Assembly: GCF_000974445.1 (NCBI RefSeq)
Contig: NZ_BBOJ01000019.1
Coordinates: forward strand, 124,001-188,000
Length of the DNA stretch: 64,000 nt
Origin: Lentzea aerocolonigenes
GTDB taxonomy: Bacteria; Actinomycetota; Actinomycetes; Mycobacteriales; Pseudonocardiaceae
Reading direction: 5' to 3'
The notes below the pieces were generated by a model. That model made no database searches. It saw only the letters and a program-made list of their open reading frames with translations, and was not told the origin of the DNA. This document shows, one piece after another, positions 42,054-50,859 of the stretch (the stretch's first letter is position 1; the number at the start of each line of letters is the position of its first letter). Position numbers and translations under genes: made by a program.

Positions 42054-44585
42054 TTGACCGCCGAGGCCCTCCCCGCCGAACTGCGCAGAGCCATCTGCCA
42101 GATCGCCCGCACCCCGCGACTGCTGGTCGCCAGCGACTACGACGGAACACTCGCGCCGATCGTGAGCGACCCGGAGCAGGCCCGCCCGCTGCCGGAGTCG
42201 GTGAACGCGCTGCGTTCGCTCGCGAGCCTGCACGAGACCACCTCAGCCGTGATCTCCGGCCGGGCGCTGCGCGATCTGGCCACCCTTTCCCGACTGCCGG
42301 GCGAGGTCCACCTGGTGGGCTCGCACGGCTCCGAGTTCGACGTCGGTTTCGTCCACGCGCTCGACGCAGGCGCCAAGGCGTTGCTGCGGCGCATCGAAGC
42401 CGAGCTCGAAGATATCGTCGACGGCCGCGAGGGCGTGCACCTCGAGGTCAAGCCCGCCTCCGTCGCCGTGCACGTGCGCCGTGCCGCGAGCGAGGCCATC
42501 GGCGAAGCGGTGCTCGACGCCGTCCGCTCCGGCCCGTGCACCTGGGAAGGTGTGCAGGTCACCGAGGGCAAGGCCGTCATCGAGCTCGCCGTCGTCGAGA
42601 CCGACAAGGGCCACGCCCTCGACATCCTGCGTCACCAGGTCGGCGCCACCGCGGCGATCTTCCTGGGCGACGACGTGACGGACGAGAAGGCGTTCGCCCG
42701 CCTGTCCGGCCCCGACCTGGGCATCCGCGTCGGTGCCGGCGAGTCGCTCGCCGAGCACTACGTGAGCGACCCGGCCGACGTCGCCACCGTGCTGGCGTTC
42801 CTCCTGGAGGAGCGCCGGGCGTGGCTGCACGGCGACCAGGCCATGCCGATCGAGCGGCTGACCATGCTCGCGAACGAGCGTTCGGTCGCGCTGGTCACGC
42901 CGGACGCCAAGATCAACTGGCTGTGCCACCCGGAACCGGACTCGGCCGCGATCTTCGCCGACCTCCTGGGCGGCCCGGCCGCGGGCCACTTCTCGATCAA
43001 GCCGGAGCACGGTTCGCTGCCGCTGGGCCAGCGCTACCTGCCGGGCACGATGATCGTCGAGACCCGCTGGTCGCGGCTCCTGGTCACCGACTACCTGGAG
43101 CACGACCTCGCGTCGCACCGCACGGACCTGGTGCGCCGGATCTCCGGCTCGACCAACGCGGTGATCACGTTCGCGCCGCGGCCGGAGTTCGGCCAGGTGC
43201 CGGTGCGCTTCATCCGCGAGCGCGACGGCCTGCGCGTCGTCGGCACCTCGGACCCGATGGTGCTGCGGTCGCCGGGCGTCGACTGGGAGATCACCTCCGA
43301 CGGCGTGCAGGAGACCGCGCGCGCCGTGGTCCGCCCGCGCGAGGGCGCGCCGGTGTTGCTGGAGCTGCGTTGCGGCACCGACGACATCTCCGAGCACGCC
43401 TCACCGGAGTCGGTGCGCCGTGACCGCGCGGCCGGCTACTGGTCGGACTGGGCGGCGGGCCTCCGGTTGCCGACGGTCCAGACGGACCTGGTGCTGCGCT
43501 CGGCGCTGACGCTGCGCGGCCTGGTGCACAAGGACTCCGGCTCGATCATGGCCGCGGCCACCACGTCGCTGCCGGAAGAGCTCGGCGGCGTCCGCAACTG
43601 GGACTACCGCTACTGCTGGCTGCGCGACGGCGCGATGACCGCCGCCGCCCTGGTGTCCGTGGGCTCGTACGCGGAGGCCGACGGCTTCCTGGCGTGGCTG
43701 CACGGCGTCCTGGAGACCATCCCGGGCCCGGAGCGCCTGCACCCGCTGTACACGCTGCACGGCACCCAGCTCGGCGCCGAGGCAGTGATCGACACGCTGC
43801 CGGGTTACGCGGGTTCGCGTCCGGTCCGCGTCGGCAACCTCGCGAACCAGCAGGTGCAGCTCGACGTGTTCGGCCCGGTCGTCGACCTGGTCGTGCAGCT
43901 GGCGTCCGCGCGCGGCTCGTTGTCGGACCACGACTGGGCGATGGTCCAGGCGATGGCCGAGGCCGTCTCGCGGCGCTGGCACGAGCCCGACCACGGCATT
44001 TGGGAGGAGCGGCACGCGCCGCGCCACCACGTGTACTCGAAGGTCATGTGCTGGCTGACCATCGACCGCGCGATCAAGCTCGGCGAGCAGTTCGGCCGCG
44101 CGCTGGACCCGTCGTGGGTGCCGTTGCGCGACACGATCGCCACAGACGTGCTGAAGAACGGCTGGAACGACGAGGTCCAGTCGTTCACGACGGCCTACGA
44201 CGGCGACGACCTGGACGCGGCGTCCCTGTTCGTCGGCCTGTCGGGTCTGATCGACCCGACCGACGAGCGCTTCCAGTCGACGGTGACCGCCATCGAGGCG
44301 GAGCTGCGGTCCGGCTCGACCGTGTACCGCTACCACCGCGACGACGGCCTGCCGGGCGACGAGGGCGGCTTCCACCTGTGCGCGGCGTGGATGATCGAGG
44401 CCTACCTGCTGACCGGCCGCCGCACCGAGGCCGAGGAGCTGTTCGGCCAGATCGTCGCGGCCGCGGGCCCCACCGGCCTGCTGCCCGAGGAGTACGACCC
44501 GGTGGCGGAGCGCTCGCTGGGCAACCACCCGCAGGCGTACTCGCACCTGGGCCTGATCCGGTGCGCGCAGCTGCTCTCGCAGTGA
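42054..44585 (+). CDS. otsB: trehalose-6-phosphate phosphatase fused to GH15 trehalase-like domain
   Basis: 843 aa, UUG start chosen because AGGAGGGG lies just upstream. Residues 1-260 are a HAD-type OtsB phosphatase: ASDYDGTLAPI (nucleophile Asp), AVISGRAL, GSHGSEFD, and FLGDDVTDEKAF. Residues about 270-843 form a glycoside hydrolase family 15 module: WLCHPEPDSAAIFADLL, NWDYRYCWLRDGAMTA, WHEPDHGIWEERHAPRHHVYSK, LPGDEGGFHLCAAWMIEAY and NHPQAYSHLGLI. GH15 enzymes of this type in actinobacteria are trehalases. One chain would therefore release trehalose and could also hydrolyse it. Either the GH15 half has another substrate or it limits trehalose build-up. A 51-bp repeat follows the stop. Confidence 0.92.
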   Translation: MTAEALPAELRRAICQIARTPRLLVASDYDGTLAPIVSDPEQARPLPESVNALRSLASLHETTSAVISGRALRDLATLSRLPGEVHLVGSHGSEFDVGFVHALDAGAKALLRRIEAELEDIVDGREGVHLEVKPASVAVHVRRAASEAIGEAVLDAVRSGPCTWEGVQVTEGKAVIELAVVETDKGHALDILRHQVGATAAIFLGDDVTDEKAFARLSGPDLGIRVGAGESLAEHYVSDPADVATVLAFLLEERRAWLHGDQAMPIERLTMLANERSVALVTPDAKINWLCHPEPDSAAIFADLLGGPAAGHFSIKPEHGSLPLGQRYLPGTMIVETRWSRLLVTDYLEHDLASHRTDLVRRISGSTNAVITFAPRPEFGQVPVRFIRERDGLRVVGTSDPMVLRSPGVDWEITSDGVQETARAVVRPREGAPVLLELRCGTDDISEHASPESVRRDRAAGYWSDWAAGLRLPTVQTDLVLRSALTLRGLVHKDSGSIMAAATTSLPEELGGVRNWDYRYCWLRDGAMTAAALVSVGSYAEADGFLAWLHGVLETIPGPERLHPLYTLHGTQLGAEAVIDTLPGYAGSRPVRVGNLANQQVQLDVFGPVVDLVVQLASARGSLSDHDWAMVQAMAEAVSRRWHEPDHGIWEERHAPRHHVYSKVMCWLTIDRAIKLGEQFGRALDPSWVPLRDTIATDVLKNGWNDEVQSFTTAYDGDDLDAASLFVGLSGLIDPTDERFQSTVTAIEAELRSGSTVYRYHRDDGLPGDEGGFHLCAAWMIEAYLLTGRRTEAEELFGQIVAAAGPTGLLPEEYDPVAERSLGNHPQAYSHLGLIRCAQLLSQ

Positions 44586-44592
44586 TCTGACC

Positions 44593-44643
44593 GCACGCGG
44601 GGCGCTTCCGTACTCCAGGAGAGTGCGAAAGCGCCCCGCGTGC
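44593..44643. repeat. 51-bp palindromic repeat, copy D
   Basis: Arms GCACGCGGGG / CCCCGCGTGC, extended by GCGCTT/AAGCGC pairing to a 15-bp stem, core CTCCAGGAG. It lies 7 bp after the otsB-fusion stop, between convergent genes. Confidence 0.8.
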
Positions 44644-44682
44644 GTTTCAGGCGGTGCTTCTTCAGCGGTCGTGGATGTGGCC

Positions 44683-45219
44683 TCACGGCCGTGACGGCGG
44701 CACCTTCTCGATGATCCGCGCGGTGCCCGGCGAACTGCCCTCCAACGCGATCACGTCGCCTTTGAAGAGGTGCACCCACGCCGGAGGCACGAACGGCCGC
44801 AACCGTGCCGTAGCGCGCTCACCAGGCCCCAGCACGGGCTTGGACTCGATCCACAGCGCGGCCACCCTCCGGTCGTTGCCCGTGAGGTCCCACGTGGGCC
44901 GCTCTCCCCTGGCCTGCAACGGTTCCGCGTCGCGCGACAGCACCAGCTCGACCCGCAGCAGCCCTTGGATCGACTCCACGCACCGCCACTGGAACCAGGC
45001 CTCGTCCGCCTCCATCTGAACCGCCGCCTCGGCCAGCAGGGCCCAGTAACGCGGTGTCTGCCAGGTGTTGCCGCCGAACTCGCCCAGCAGCTCGAGCACG
45101 AGCTCCCACTCCTCGTGGTCGAGGTGGTCGAGCACGTCCTCGCTCTGCACCTCCGCCGGCACCATGCGCGCGGCGAACCGCAACAACTCGCCTATCTCGC
45201 GGTCGTGTCTCCCCAACAC
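44683..45219 (-). CDS. hypothetical protein, tandem paralogue 2
   Basis: 178 aa, GTG start inside the end of the upstream paralogue (28-bp overlap). No known domain; soluble, no signal peptide. It aligns along its whole length with the 185-aa neighbour: GELLRFAARMVP, DHLDHEEWELVLELLGEF, WQTPRYWALLAEAA, AWFQWR, RVELVL, ALWIESKPVLGPGERATARL and GDVIAL. The C-terminal half reads as a small beta domain shared with the neighbour. Its first residues (LGRHDREI) resemble the RadA C-terminus, which fits origin by tandem duplication. Confidence 0.65.
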   Translation of the reverse strand: MLGRHDREIGELLRFAARMVPAEVQSEDVLDHLDHEEWELVLELLGEFGGNTWQTPRYWALLAEAAVQMEADEAWFQWRCVESIQGLLRVELVLSRDAEPLQARGERPTWDLTGNDRRVAALWIESKPVLGPGERATARLRPFVPPAWVHLFKGDVIALEGSSPGTARIIEKVPPSRP

Positions 45220-45749
45220 CCGTGATATTGGATCACGGTCGCCTCACCGGCCACAGGCGGCGCCTCGTGCATGGTGATCACGTCCCCTTCGGCGAGGTGG
45301 CGCCACGCCTCAGGCGACAGCGGCAGAAGCCTCACCACCGCACGACCACCGGGCTCGAGCTCAGGCTTCGACTCGACCCACATCCTGGCCGTCCGCAGGT
45401 CACCGCCACCGACGTCCCACAGCGGCCGCAGCACACCCGCGCCGGAGATCGGCGTCTTCCGGGCGCCGGGCACCAGCTGGAGGTCGACGCGGATCAGACC
45501 GTTCCGCGTCTCGGCCCCGCGCCAGTGGAACCACGCGGAGGGTAGGTACATCTCCTCGGCGGCGGCCGCCAGCAGCTTCCAGTACTCCGGGGTCTGCCAG
45601 GCGATGCCGTCGAAGTCGCCGAGGAGGTCGAGCGCGAACTCCCACTCGTCCTGGTCGAGGTACTCGAGGACATCCGCGGCGGAGCACCCGGCATCGCTGC
45701 GCGCGTCGGCGGGCACGAGGGCGGCGGCGCGGCGCAGCAGCTCAGTCAT
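45192..45749 (-). CDS. hypothetical protein, tandem paralogue 1
   Basis: 185 aa, ATG start. Same architecture as the following gene: ELLRRAAALVP, EYLDQDEWEFALDLLGDF, WQTPEYWKLLAAAAEEM, AWFHWR, RVDLQLV, MWVESKPELEPGGRAVVRLLP and GDVITM. An N-terminal helical half (about 1-75) and a beta-rich C-terminal half are apparent. No function is known to me. It begins directly after a decayed copy of the radA 3' end. Confidence 0.7.
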   Translation of the reverse strand: MTELLRRAAALVPADARSDAGCSAADVLEYLDQDEWEFALDLLGDFDGIAWQTPEYWKLLAAAAEEMYLPSAWFHWRGAETRNGLIRVDLQLVPGARKTPISGAGVLRPLWDVGGGDLRTARMWVESKPELEPGGRAVVRLLPLSPEAWRHLAEGDVITMHEAPPVAGEATVIQYHGCWGDTTAR

Positions 45750-46011
45750 CGGTGGTCACGCGCATCCGCCGGTGCAGGCCCCACGCCTCCACCGCCCAGC
45801 ACACGGCACCTGGCACCAGCGCGACCGCATGGCGCGACAGCTCGTTCAACCTCGCTCTCGACCACGCGCACTCGCCGATTCAGGCCCAGCACCCAGCACC
45901 CCGCGCACGCCGCCGCACGGGAGAGCAACTCAGCCCATCCGTTCCCTCACGGCCCGCATCCGGCGCGGCCCAACGCCTCCCCTGCCGAACCCTCCGCGTC
46001 AGCGCGGCCGC
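45742..46011 (-). pseudogene. three decayed copies of the radA 3' end
   Basis: Downstream of the radA stop, the same strand encodes three short segments resembling the RadA C-terminus (VLGLNRRMRAVKNEDE): VGPRRMRAVRERMG before a stop near 45937, VLGLNRRVRVVESEVE at about 45846-45893, and AWGLHRRMRVTTDD ending at 45742. Each is followed by a segment like the start of the downstream paralogues (ELLSRAAAC, NELSRHAVALVP, TELLRRAAALVP). This is best read as a tandemly duplicated junction that lost its gene bodies. No other gene is seen in these 270 bp. Confidence 0.6.
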
Positions 46012-47397
46012 TCACTCGTCCTCGTTCTTGACCGCCCGCATCCGCCGGTTCAGCCCCAGCACCTCCAACGCCGACACCAGGTCGTTCGCCACCAGCGCCC
46101 GCACCCCGTCCGGCAGCGGGCCGTGGTCCGGTGGCACCAGTGCCTTCTTGAAGCCCAGCCGGGCCGCCTCGGTGAGCCGCTTGCCGACGCCGTTGACCCG
46201 GCGGATCTCGCCGGCGAGTCCCACCTCGCCGAGCACCACCAGGTCGGCGGGCAGGGCGATCTCCCGTTCCGCGGAGGCCACCGCCAGCACCACGGCCAGG
46301 TCGGCGGCGGGTTCCACGAGCCGCATGCCGCCCACGGTCGCGGTGAAGACATCCTTCTGGAACAGGTTGACCTTGCCGCGCTTCTCCAGCACCGCCAGCG
46401 CCATCGAGATCCGCGCCGAGTCGAGGCCGCTGACGGCACGGCGGGGTGCGGGCAGGTTCGTCTTGGCCACCAGGGCCTGCACCTCGCCCAGCATCGGTCG
46501 CTTGCCCTCGACGATCACCGTGACGCAGGTGCCCTCCACGGCCTTCTCGCGGCGCGTGAGGAACAGGCCCGACGGGTCCGGCACGCCCACGATGCCGTCG
46601 TCGCGCAGCTCGAAGCAGCCCACCTCGTCCGCCGCGCCGTAGCGGTTCTTGATGCCGCGCAGCAGCCTCAGCGACGAGTGCCGGTCGCCCTCGAACTGCA
46701 ACACGACGTCGACGAGGTGCTCCAGGACCCGCGGCCCCGCCACGGATCCGTCCTTGGTCACGTGGCCGACGAGCACGACCGGCAGACCTCGCTCCTTGGC
46801 CATCGCGATCAGGCCCGCCGCGACGGTTCGCACCTGCGTGACGCCGCCGGGCGTGCCCTGGACGCTCACCGTGGACATGGTCTGCACCGAGTCGACGATC
46901 AGCATCGACGGCTTCACCTGGTCGACCTGGCCCAGCAACGCGCTGAGCTCGCTCTCGGCCGCCAGGTACATCTCGGGGTGGAGGTTGCCGGTGCGTTCGG
47001 CGCGCAGCCGCACCTGACCCGCCGACTCCTCACCCGTGACGTAGAGGCAGCGCCCGTGCGACTCGGCCCAGCGGTGCGCGGTCTCGAGCAGCAACGTCGA
47101 CTTGCCCACGCCCGGCTCGCCCGCCAGCAGCACGACCGCGCCCGGCACGAGTCCGCCGCCCAGCACGCGGTCGAACTCGCTGACGCCCGTCGTCAGCGCC
47201 CGCGCCGACTCGATGTCGACCTCGCCGATCGGCCGGGCCGCCGACGTGGGCGCGCCGGCCACGACGCGCGTCACCGACGCCGTGCCGCGTTCCTCGATGC
47301 TGCCCCACGTCTGACATTCGGGGCAGCGGCCGAACCACTTCGCCAGCTCGTGCCCGCACTCGGCACACCGGAAGATCGGCCGCGCTGTCTTCGCCAC
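46012..47397 (-). CDS. radA: DNA repair protein RadA
   Basis: 461 aa, GTG start. N-terminal zinc finger CAECG...CPECQ, RecA-like core with Walker A GEPGVGKST and MLIVDSVQTM, the RadA signature KNRYGAADEVG, and a C-terminal Lon-protease-like domain (ATVGGMRLVEPAADLAVVLAV, LGEVGLAGEIRRVNGVGKRL). RadA promotes branch migration in recombination. In mycobacteria it lies near lpqE and carD, as here. Confidence 0.97.
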   Translation of the reverse strand: MAKTARPIFRCAECGHELAKWFGRCPECQTWGSIEERGTASVTRVVAGAPTSAARPIGEVDIESARALTTGVSEFDRVLGGGLVPGAVVLLAGEPGVGKSTLLLETAHRWAESHGRCLYVTGEESAGQVRLRAERTGNLHPEMYLAAESELSALLGQVDQVKPSMLIVDSVQTMSTVSVQGTPGGVTQVRTVAAGLIAMAKERGLPVVLVGHVTKDGSVAGPRVLEHLVDVVLQFEGDRHSSLRLLRGIKNRYGAADEVGCFELRDDGIVGVPDPSGLFLTRREKAVEGTCVTVIVEGKRPMLGEVQALVAKTNLPAPRRAVSGLDSARISMALAVLEKRGKVNLFQKDVFTATVGGMRLVEPAADLAVVLAVASAEREIALPADLVVLGEVGLAGEIRRVNGVGKRLTEAARLGFKKALVPPDHGPLPDGVRALVANDLVSALEVLGLNRRMRAVKNEDE

Positions 47398-47551
47398 GAC
47401 GCGAACGTTAGAGGACGCCACCGACAGAAACGCGAAGGCCCAGGTCAGACCACACCCAGAAACTTTCCAAGATTTTTCTCGACGGTTTGTCGATCCACCC
47501 CGCAGCCCGTTCGACGCATCAGTGGAAGGACACGACAGCCTGGAGGACACA

Positions 47552-47980
47552 GTGACCACCGCAACCGCGACCCAGACCCGCAAGTTCGCCCTCGGCCGCT
47601 ACGCCACCGTCGTCACCCGCGTGCTGACCGGCCTGCTGTTCGCCACGACCGGCCTGAACGGCTTCCTGATGTTCATGCCCGCACCGGACCCCAGCACGAT
47701 GGCGCCGGCAGGCGTCGCGTTCAGCGCCGCCCTCTACGCCACCGGCTACATGCTGCAGCTCGCGTCCGCGGTCCAGCTGGTCTCCGGCGTGCTGCTGGTC
47801 GTCGGCCGGTTCGTGCCGCTGGCGCTCGCGATGCTGGCCCCGATGGTCGTGAACATCTTCCTGTTCCACGTGTTCCTGGAGCCCAGCGGAACCGTCGTGG
47901 CGCTGCTCGTGGTCGCCGCGGAGATCGGCCTGGCGTGGGCCTACCGCGACCGGTTCCGCCCGATGCTCAAGGCCGCGTGA
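47552..47980 (+). CDS. DoxX-like membrane protein
   Basis: 142 aa, GTG at 47552 with GGAGG six bases upstream. Four membrane segments: VVTRVLTGLLFATTGLNGFL, ATGYMLQLASAVQLVSGVLL, LALAMLAPMVVNIFLFHVFL and VVALLVVAAEIGLAWAY. This is a DoxX-like four-helix fold. The role is unknown; relatives have been linked to redox stress. A strong hairpin follows. Confidence 0.75.
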   Translation: MTTATATQTRKFALGRYATVVTRVLTGLLFATTGLNGFLMFMPAPDPSTMAPAGVAFSAALYATGYMLQLASAVQLVSGVLLVVGRFVPLALAMLAPMVVNIFLFHVFLEPSGTVVALLVVAAEIGLAWAYRDRFRPMLKAA

Positions 47981-47991
47981 CCTGAGAAACC

Positions 47992-48030
47992 GAAAACGCC
48001 GCCCCCTCACGATGAGGGAGCGGCGTTTTC
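47992..48030. terminator. hairpin terminator after DoxX-like gene
   Basis: GAAAACGCCGC / GCGGCGTTTTC outer stem with inner CCCTCA/TGAGGG pairing; the 3' arm ends in TTTTC. Located 12 bp after the stop, serving + strand transcription and possibly the convergent lpqE-like gene. Confidence 0.85.
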
Positions 48031-48166
48031 ACTGTCCTGCGAGTTCGTGTCGGTCGTCCGGTCGCCTCTTCGGGTCAACCGCCGGAGACGATTCGGCCCG
48101 AAGCGGTGGCCGGACGACCGACCTGAAGACGAACTCGCCGCCGTCTGCGAAGCAGCGGCCGAAAAC

Positions 48167-48949
48167 TCAGTGGCCCGCGGTCTCGTGGCCCTCGCTCACG
48201 CGCTTGTGCTCGGACGGCGCGATCGGCACCTCGATCGTGACCGAACCGGCCTTCTCGAAGAGGAACGTGATCTTCACGGTCTGCGCCGCCACGATGTCGC
48301 GGTTGACCTTCTTCAGCGTGCAGCGGACCTTCAGCACCTCGAGGTCGTCCGGGATCGCGGCCGACGAAGAGGTCGGCGCGACGGACGAGCCCGACGGGCG
48401 GCCAGAGGACGACGGCGAGCCGGTGGACGACGACGGAGCGCCCGTGGTCGTGGTCGGAGCCCCAGAGGTCGACGAAGGCGCGCCCGAGGTCGACGACGGA
48501 GCACCGGAGGTCGACGAAGGCGAGTGCGACGACGAGGAGGCGTGCGCGGAGGACGAAGGCGCGGAGGTCTTCGTCGGGGCCTTCGAGGCGTCGTACTCCG
48601 CCTGCAGCGCGTACCGGGCCGGGATGTCCTTGCCGCCCACGATCTCGGCCTCGCCCTCGGCGGCGTCGGACTTGATCGACAGCAGCTTGTCCGGGGTCTC
48701 GCCCCCGTTCGCGATGACGAAGGTCATCGGCACGTCGTCGCCCTCGTGGTAGCGGTTGCCGTCCGGCGGGAACGCCAGCATGACGTTGCGCACCGCGATC
48801 GGGCCCGCGTTTCCGCTCGCACCGTCCACGGCGGCGACCTGGGTGTCGGTCTGGGTGACCTGACCGGCGCTGCAGCCGACCGCCACCAGGCCGAGGCCCG
48901 CGGCCAGCGCTGCCGTCACGATCAACCGGCGAGACACTCCTGAGTTCAC
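48167..48949 (-). CDS. lpqE: LpqE-like lipoprotein with Ser/Thr-rich linker
   Basis: 260 aa from GTG 48949. The signal peptide ends in lipobox VAVGC. A conserved N-terminal part (VRNVMLAFPPDGNRYHEGDD, FVIANGGETPDKLLSI) and C-terminal part (VRCTLKKVNRDIVAAQTVKITFLFEKAG) are split by about 75 residues of Ser/Thr/Gly/Ala/Pro, including repeats of SSTSGAP. Position beside carD and near radA matches mycobacterial LpqE. The beta-sandwich core resembles PCuAC-type copper chaperones, but the Met/His copper motif is not clear, so metal binding is uncertain. The insert is probably a flexible, possibly glycosylated linker. Confidence 0.7.
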   Translation of the reverse strand: MNSGVSRRLIVTAALAAGLGLVAVGCSAGQVTQTDTQVAAVDGASGNAGPIAVRNVMLAFPPDGNRYHEGDDVPMTFVIANGGETPDKLLSIKSDAAEGEAEIVGGKDIPARYALQAEYDASKAPTKTSAPSSSAHASSSSHSPSSTSGAPSSTSGAPSSTSGAPTTTTGAPSSSTGSPSSSGRPSGSSVAPTSSSAAIPDDLEVLKVRCTLKKVNRDIVAAQTVKITFLFEKAGSVTIEVPIAPSEHKRVSEGHETAGH

Positions 48950-49179
48950 GGCTCCAGCGTCCTTCCTAGGGAACAACCACCAGGCAAAGAGCCTAACCGG
49001 GGCCCGGAATGGGGACGCGACGTGGTGCCAATCGATCTTGACAAGCCCGTACGTTGCACGCAAACAGGTGGTTTGTCAACCCCCCACACGGCCCTGACCA
49101 GCACTAACGGATCATCGACCTGCGCGGGAAGGGTTGCCGGACGTGTTAGGATGGAGGAAGCGAAAGGGGCAGAGGACAC

Positions 49180-49662
49180 ATGGTTTTCAAGGTCGGAGAG
49201 ACCGTCGTCTACCCGCACCACGGTGCCGCTCTCATCGAAGCAATCGAGACCCGCGTGATCAAGGGCGAGGAGAAGAAGTACCTCGTTCTCAAGGTGGCGC
49301 AGGGCGACCTCACCGTTCGGGTTCCCGCCGACAACGCCGAGATCGTAGGCGTGCGCGACGTTGTCGGCCAGGAAGGGCTCGACCGGGTTTTCGAGGTCTT
49401 GCGTGCTCCCCACACCGAGGAGCCGACCAACTGGTCTCGGCGGTACAAGGCCAACCTTGAGAAGCTCGCCTCCGGCGACGTGAACAAGGTTGCGGAAGTG
49501 GTGCGCGACCTCTGGCGGCGCGAGAAGGATCGCGGGCTGTCCGCCGGTGAGAAGCGAATGCTGGCGAAGGCTCGGCAGATACTGGTCAGCGAGCTGGCGC
49601 TGGCCGAGGGCACCGACGAGGACAAGGCCGAGGTTCTCCTCGACGAAGTTCTCGCGTCCTAG
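49180..49662 (+). CDS. carD: RNA polymerase-binding regulator CarD
   Basis: 160 aa. N-terminal Tudor-like RNA polymerase interaction domain (FKVGETVVYPHHGAALIEAI, KKYLVLKV) and C-terminal helical DNA-binding part (NWSRRYKANLEKLASGDVNKVAEVVRDLWRR..., given here only to mark the start at about 84). CarD stabilises open complexes at rRNA and many other promoters. The promoter region (48950-49179, divergent from the lpqE-like gene) contains two TTGACA-like hexamers facing outwards (49038-49043 and complement of 49074-49079) and a TAGGAT at 49145. Start ATG follows a purine-rich stretch. Confidence 0.96.
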   Translation: MVFKVGETVVYPHHGAALIEAIETRVIKGEEKKYLVLKVAQGDLTVRVPADNAEIVGVRDVVGQEGLDRVFEVLRAPHTEEPTNWSRRYKANLEKLASGDVNKVAEVVRDLWRREKDRGLSAGEKRMLAKARQILVSELALAEGTDEDKAEVLLDEVLAS

Positions 49663-49702
49663 TTTTCAACACAAAACACAGAGCATCGGACAAAGTCGCA
49701 AC

Positions 49703-50395
49703 ATGAGTGTTGTCGCGCTCGTGCCTGCGGCAGGGCGGGGTGAGCGTCTGGGCTACGGGATGCCCAAGGCGCTCGTGCCGGTCGACGGAGTACCGCTCTT
49801 GACCCGTGCCGTTCAAGGTCTGTTCGCGTCAGGCCAGGTTCAGCACGTCGTCATCGCCGCTCCACCGTCCGATGTGGATCAAGTGCACACCGCAACCGCC
49901 TCGCTGGCCCCCGCCGGCGGGGCGGTGCACGTGCTTTCAGGGGGCGCCGAACGCACCGATTCGGTGCGCCTCGCCCTCGAACACGCGCTCCGCGTGATTC
50001 CGGACACCTCGATCGTGCTGGTGCACGACGCGGCCCGTGCTTTCACCCCTCCCGAGGTCATCGCGGGCGTCGTGGCCGCTGTGCGCGACGGGCACGACGC
50101 CGTCATCCCGGTGCTTCCGGTCGCCGACACGATCAAGCAGGTGAACGAGGTCGGAGTGGTCGTCTCCACACCTGACCGAGCCGGTCTGCGGGTCGTCCAG
50201 ACCCCGCAGGGATTCCGCGCCGAAACTCTCAGAGCCGCCTACAGCGCCGCTGTTGCCGCGACTGACGACGCGGGTCTTGTAGAACAGAACGGTGGCGAGG
50301 TCCACACGGTTCCCGGACACGCGCACGCCATGAAGATCACCACTCCGTTCGACCTCGCCGTCGCGGAGGCACTTTTCTGCGGAGGCCAGCAGTGA
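49703..50395 (+). CDS. ispD: 2-C-methyl-D-erythritol 4-phosphate cytidylyltransferase
   Basis: 230 aa from ATG 49703, 40 bp after carD. Nucleotidyltransferase motif VPAAGRGERLGYGMPKAL, then GGAERTDSVRLAL, VLVHDAARAFTPP and VQTPQGFRAETL. It forms CDP-methylerythritol in the non-mevalonate isoprenoid route. The stop overlaps the ispF start (GTGA). Confidence 0.96.
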   Translation: MSVVALVPAAGRGERLGYGMPKALVPVDGVPLLTRAVQGLFASGQVQHVVIAAPPSDVDQVHTATASLAPAGGAVHVLSGGAERTDSVRLALEHALRVIPDTSIVLVHDAARAFTPPEVIAGVVAAVRDGHDAVIPVLPVADTIKQVNEVGVVVSTPDRAGLRVVQTPQGFRAETLRAAYSAAVAATDDAGLVEQNGGEVHTVPGHAHAMKITTPFDLAVAEALFCGGQQ

Positions 50396-50859
50396 GGATC
50401 GGCCAGGGCGTCGACGTCCACCCGATCGAAGCAGGTCGCGAATGCTGGATCGCCGGACTGCTGTGGGAGGGCGTGGACGGGTGCGCGGGTCACTCGGACG
50501 GCGACGTCGCCTCGCACGCGCTGTGTGACGCACTCCTGTCCGCGGCGGGCCTCGGCGACCTGGGCGCGGTCTTCGGCACGTCCGATCCGCGCTGGTCCGG
50601 CGCGCACGGCGTGGTCCTGCTCACGGAGGTGCGCCGCCTGATCGAGGAGGCCGGTTTCCATGTGGGAAACGCCACAGTGCAGGTGATCGGCAACGAGCCG
50701 CGCATCGGCAAGCGCCGGGAAGAAGCTCAGAAAACGCTTTCCGAGGCCGTGGGCGGCCCGGTTTCGGTGGCCGGCACGACGACCGACGGGCTCGGCCTCA
50801 CCGGGCGGAACGAAGGCATCGCGGCGATCGCCACCGCGTTGCTGATCAGCAACGCCTAA
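50392..50859 (+). CDS. ispF: 2-C-methyl-D-erythritol 2,4-cyclodiphosphate synthase
   Basis: 155 aa, GTG overlapping the ispD stop. Zinc ligands in GQGVDVHP and GHSDGDVASHALCDALL, then GDLGAVFGTSDPRW and TTTDGLGLTGRNEGIAA. It forms the cyclodiphosphate one step after IspE. The ispD-ispF order and overlap match mycobacteria. Confidence 0.96.
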   Translation: MRIGQGVDVHPIEAGRECWIAGLLWEGVDGCAGHSDGDVASHALCDALLSAAGLGDLGAVFGTSDPRWSGAHGVVLLTEVRRLIEEAGFHVGNATVQVIGNEPRIGKRREEAQKTLSEAVGGPVSVAGTTTDGLGLTGRNEGIAAIATALLISNA

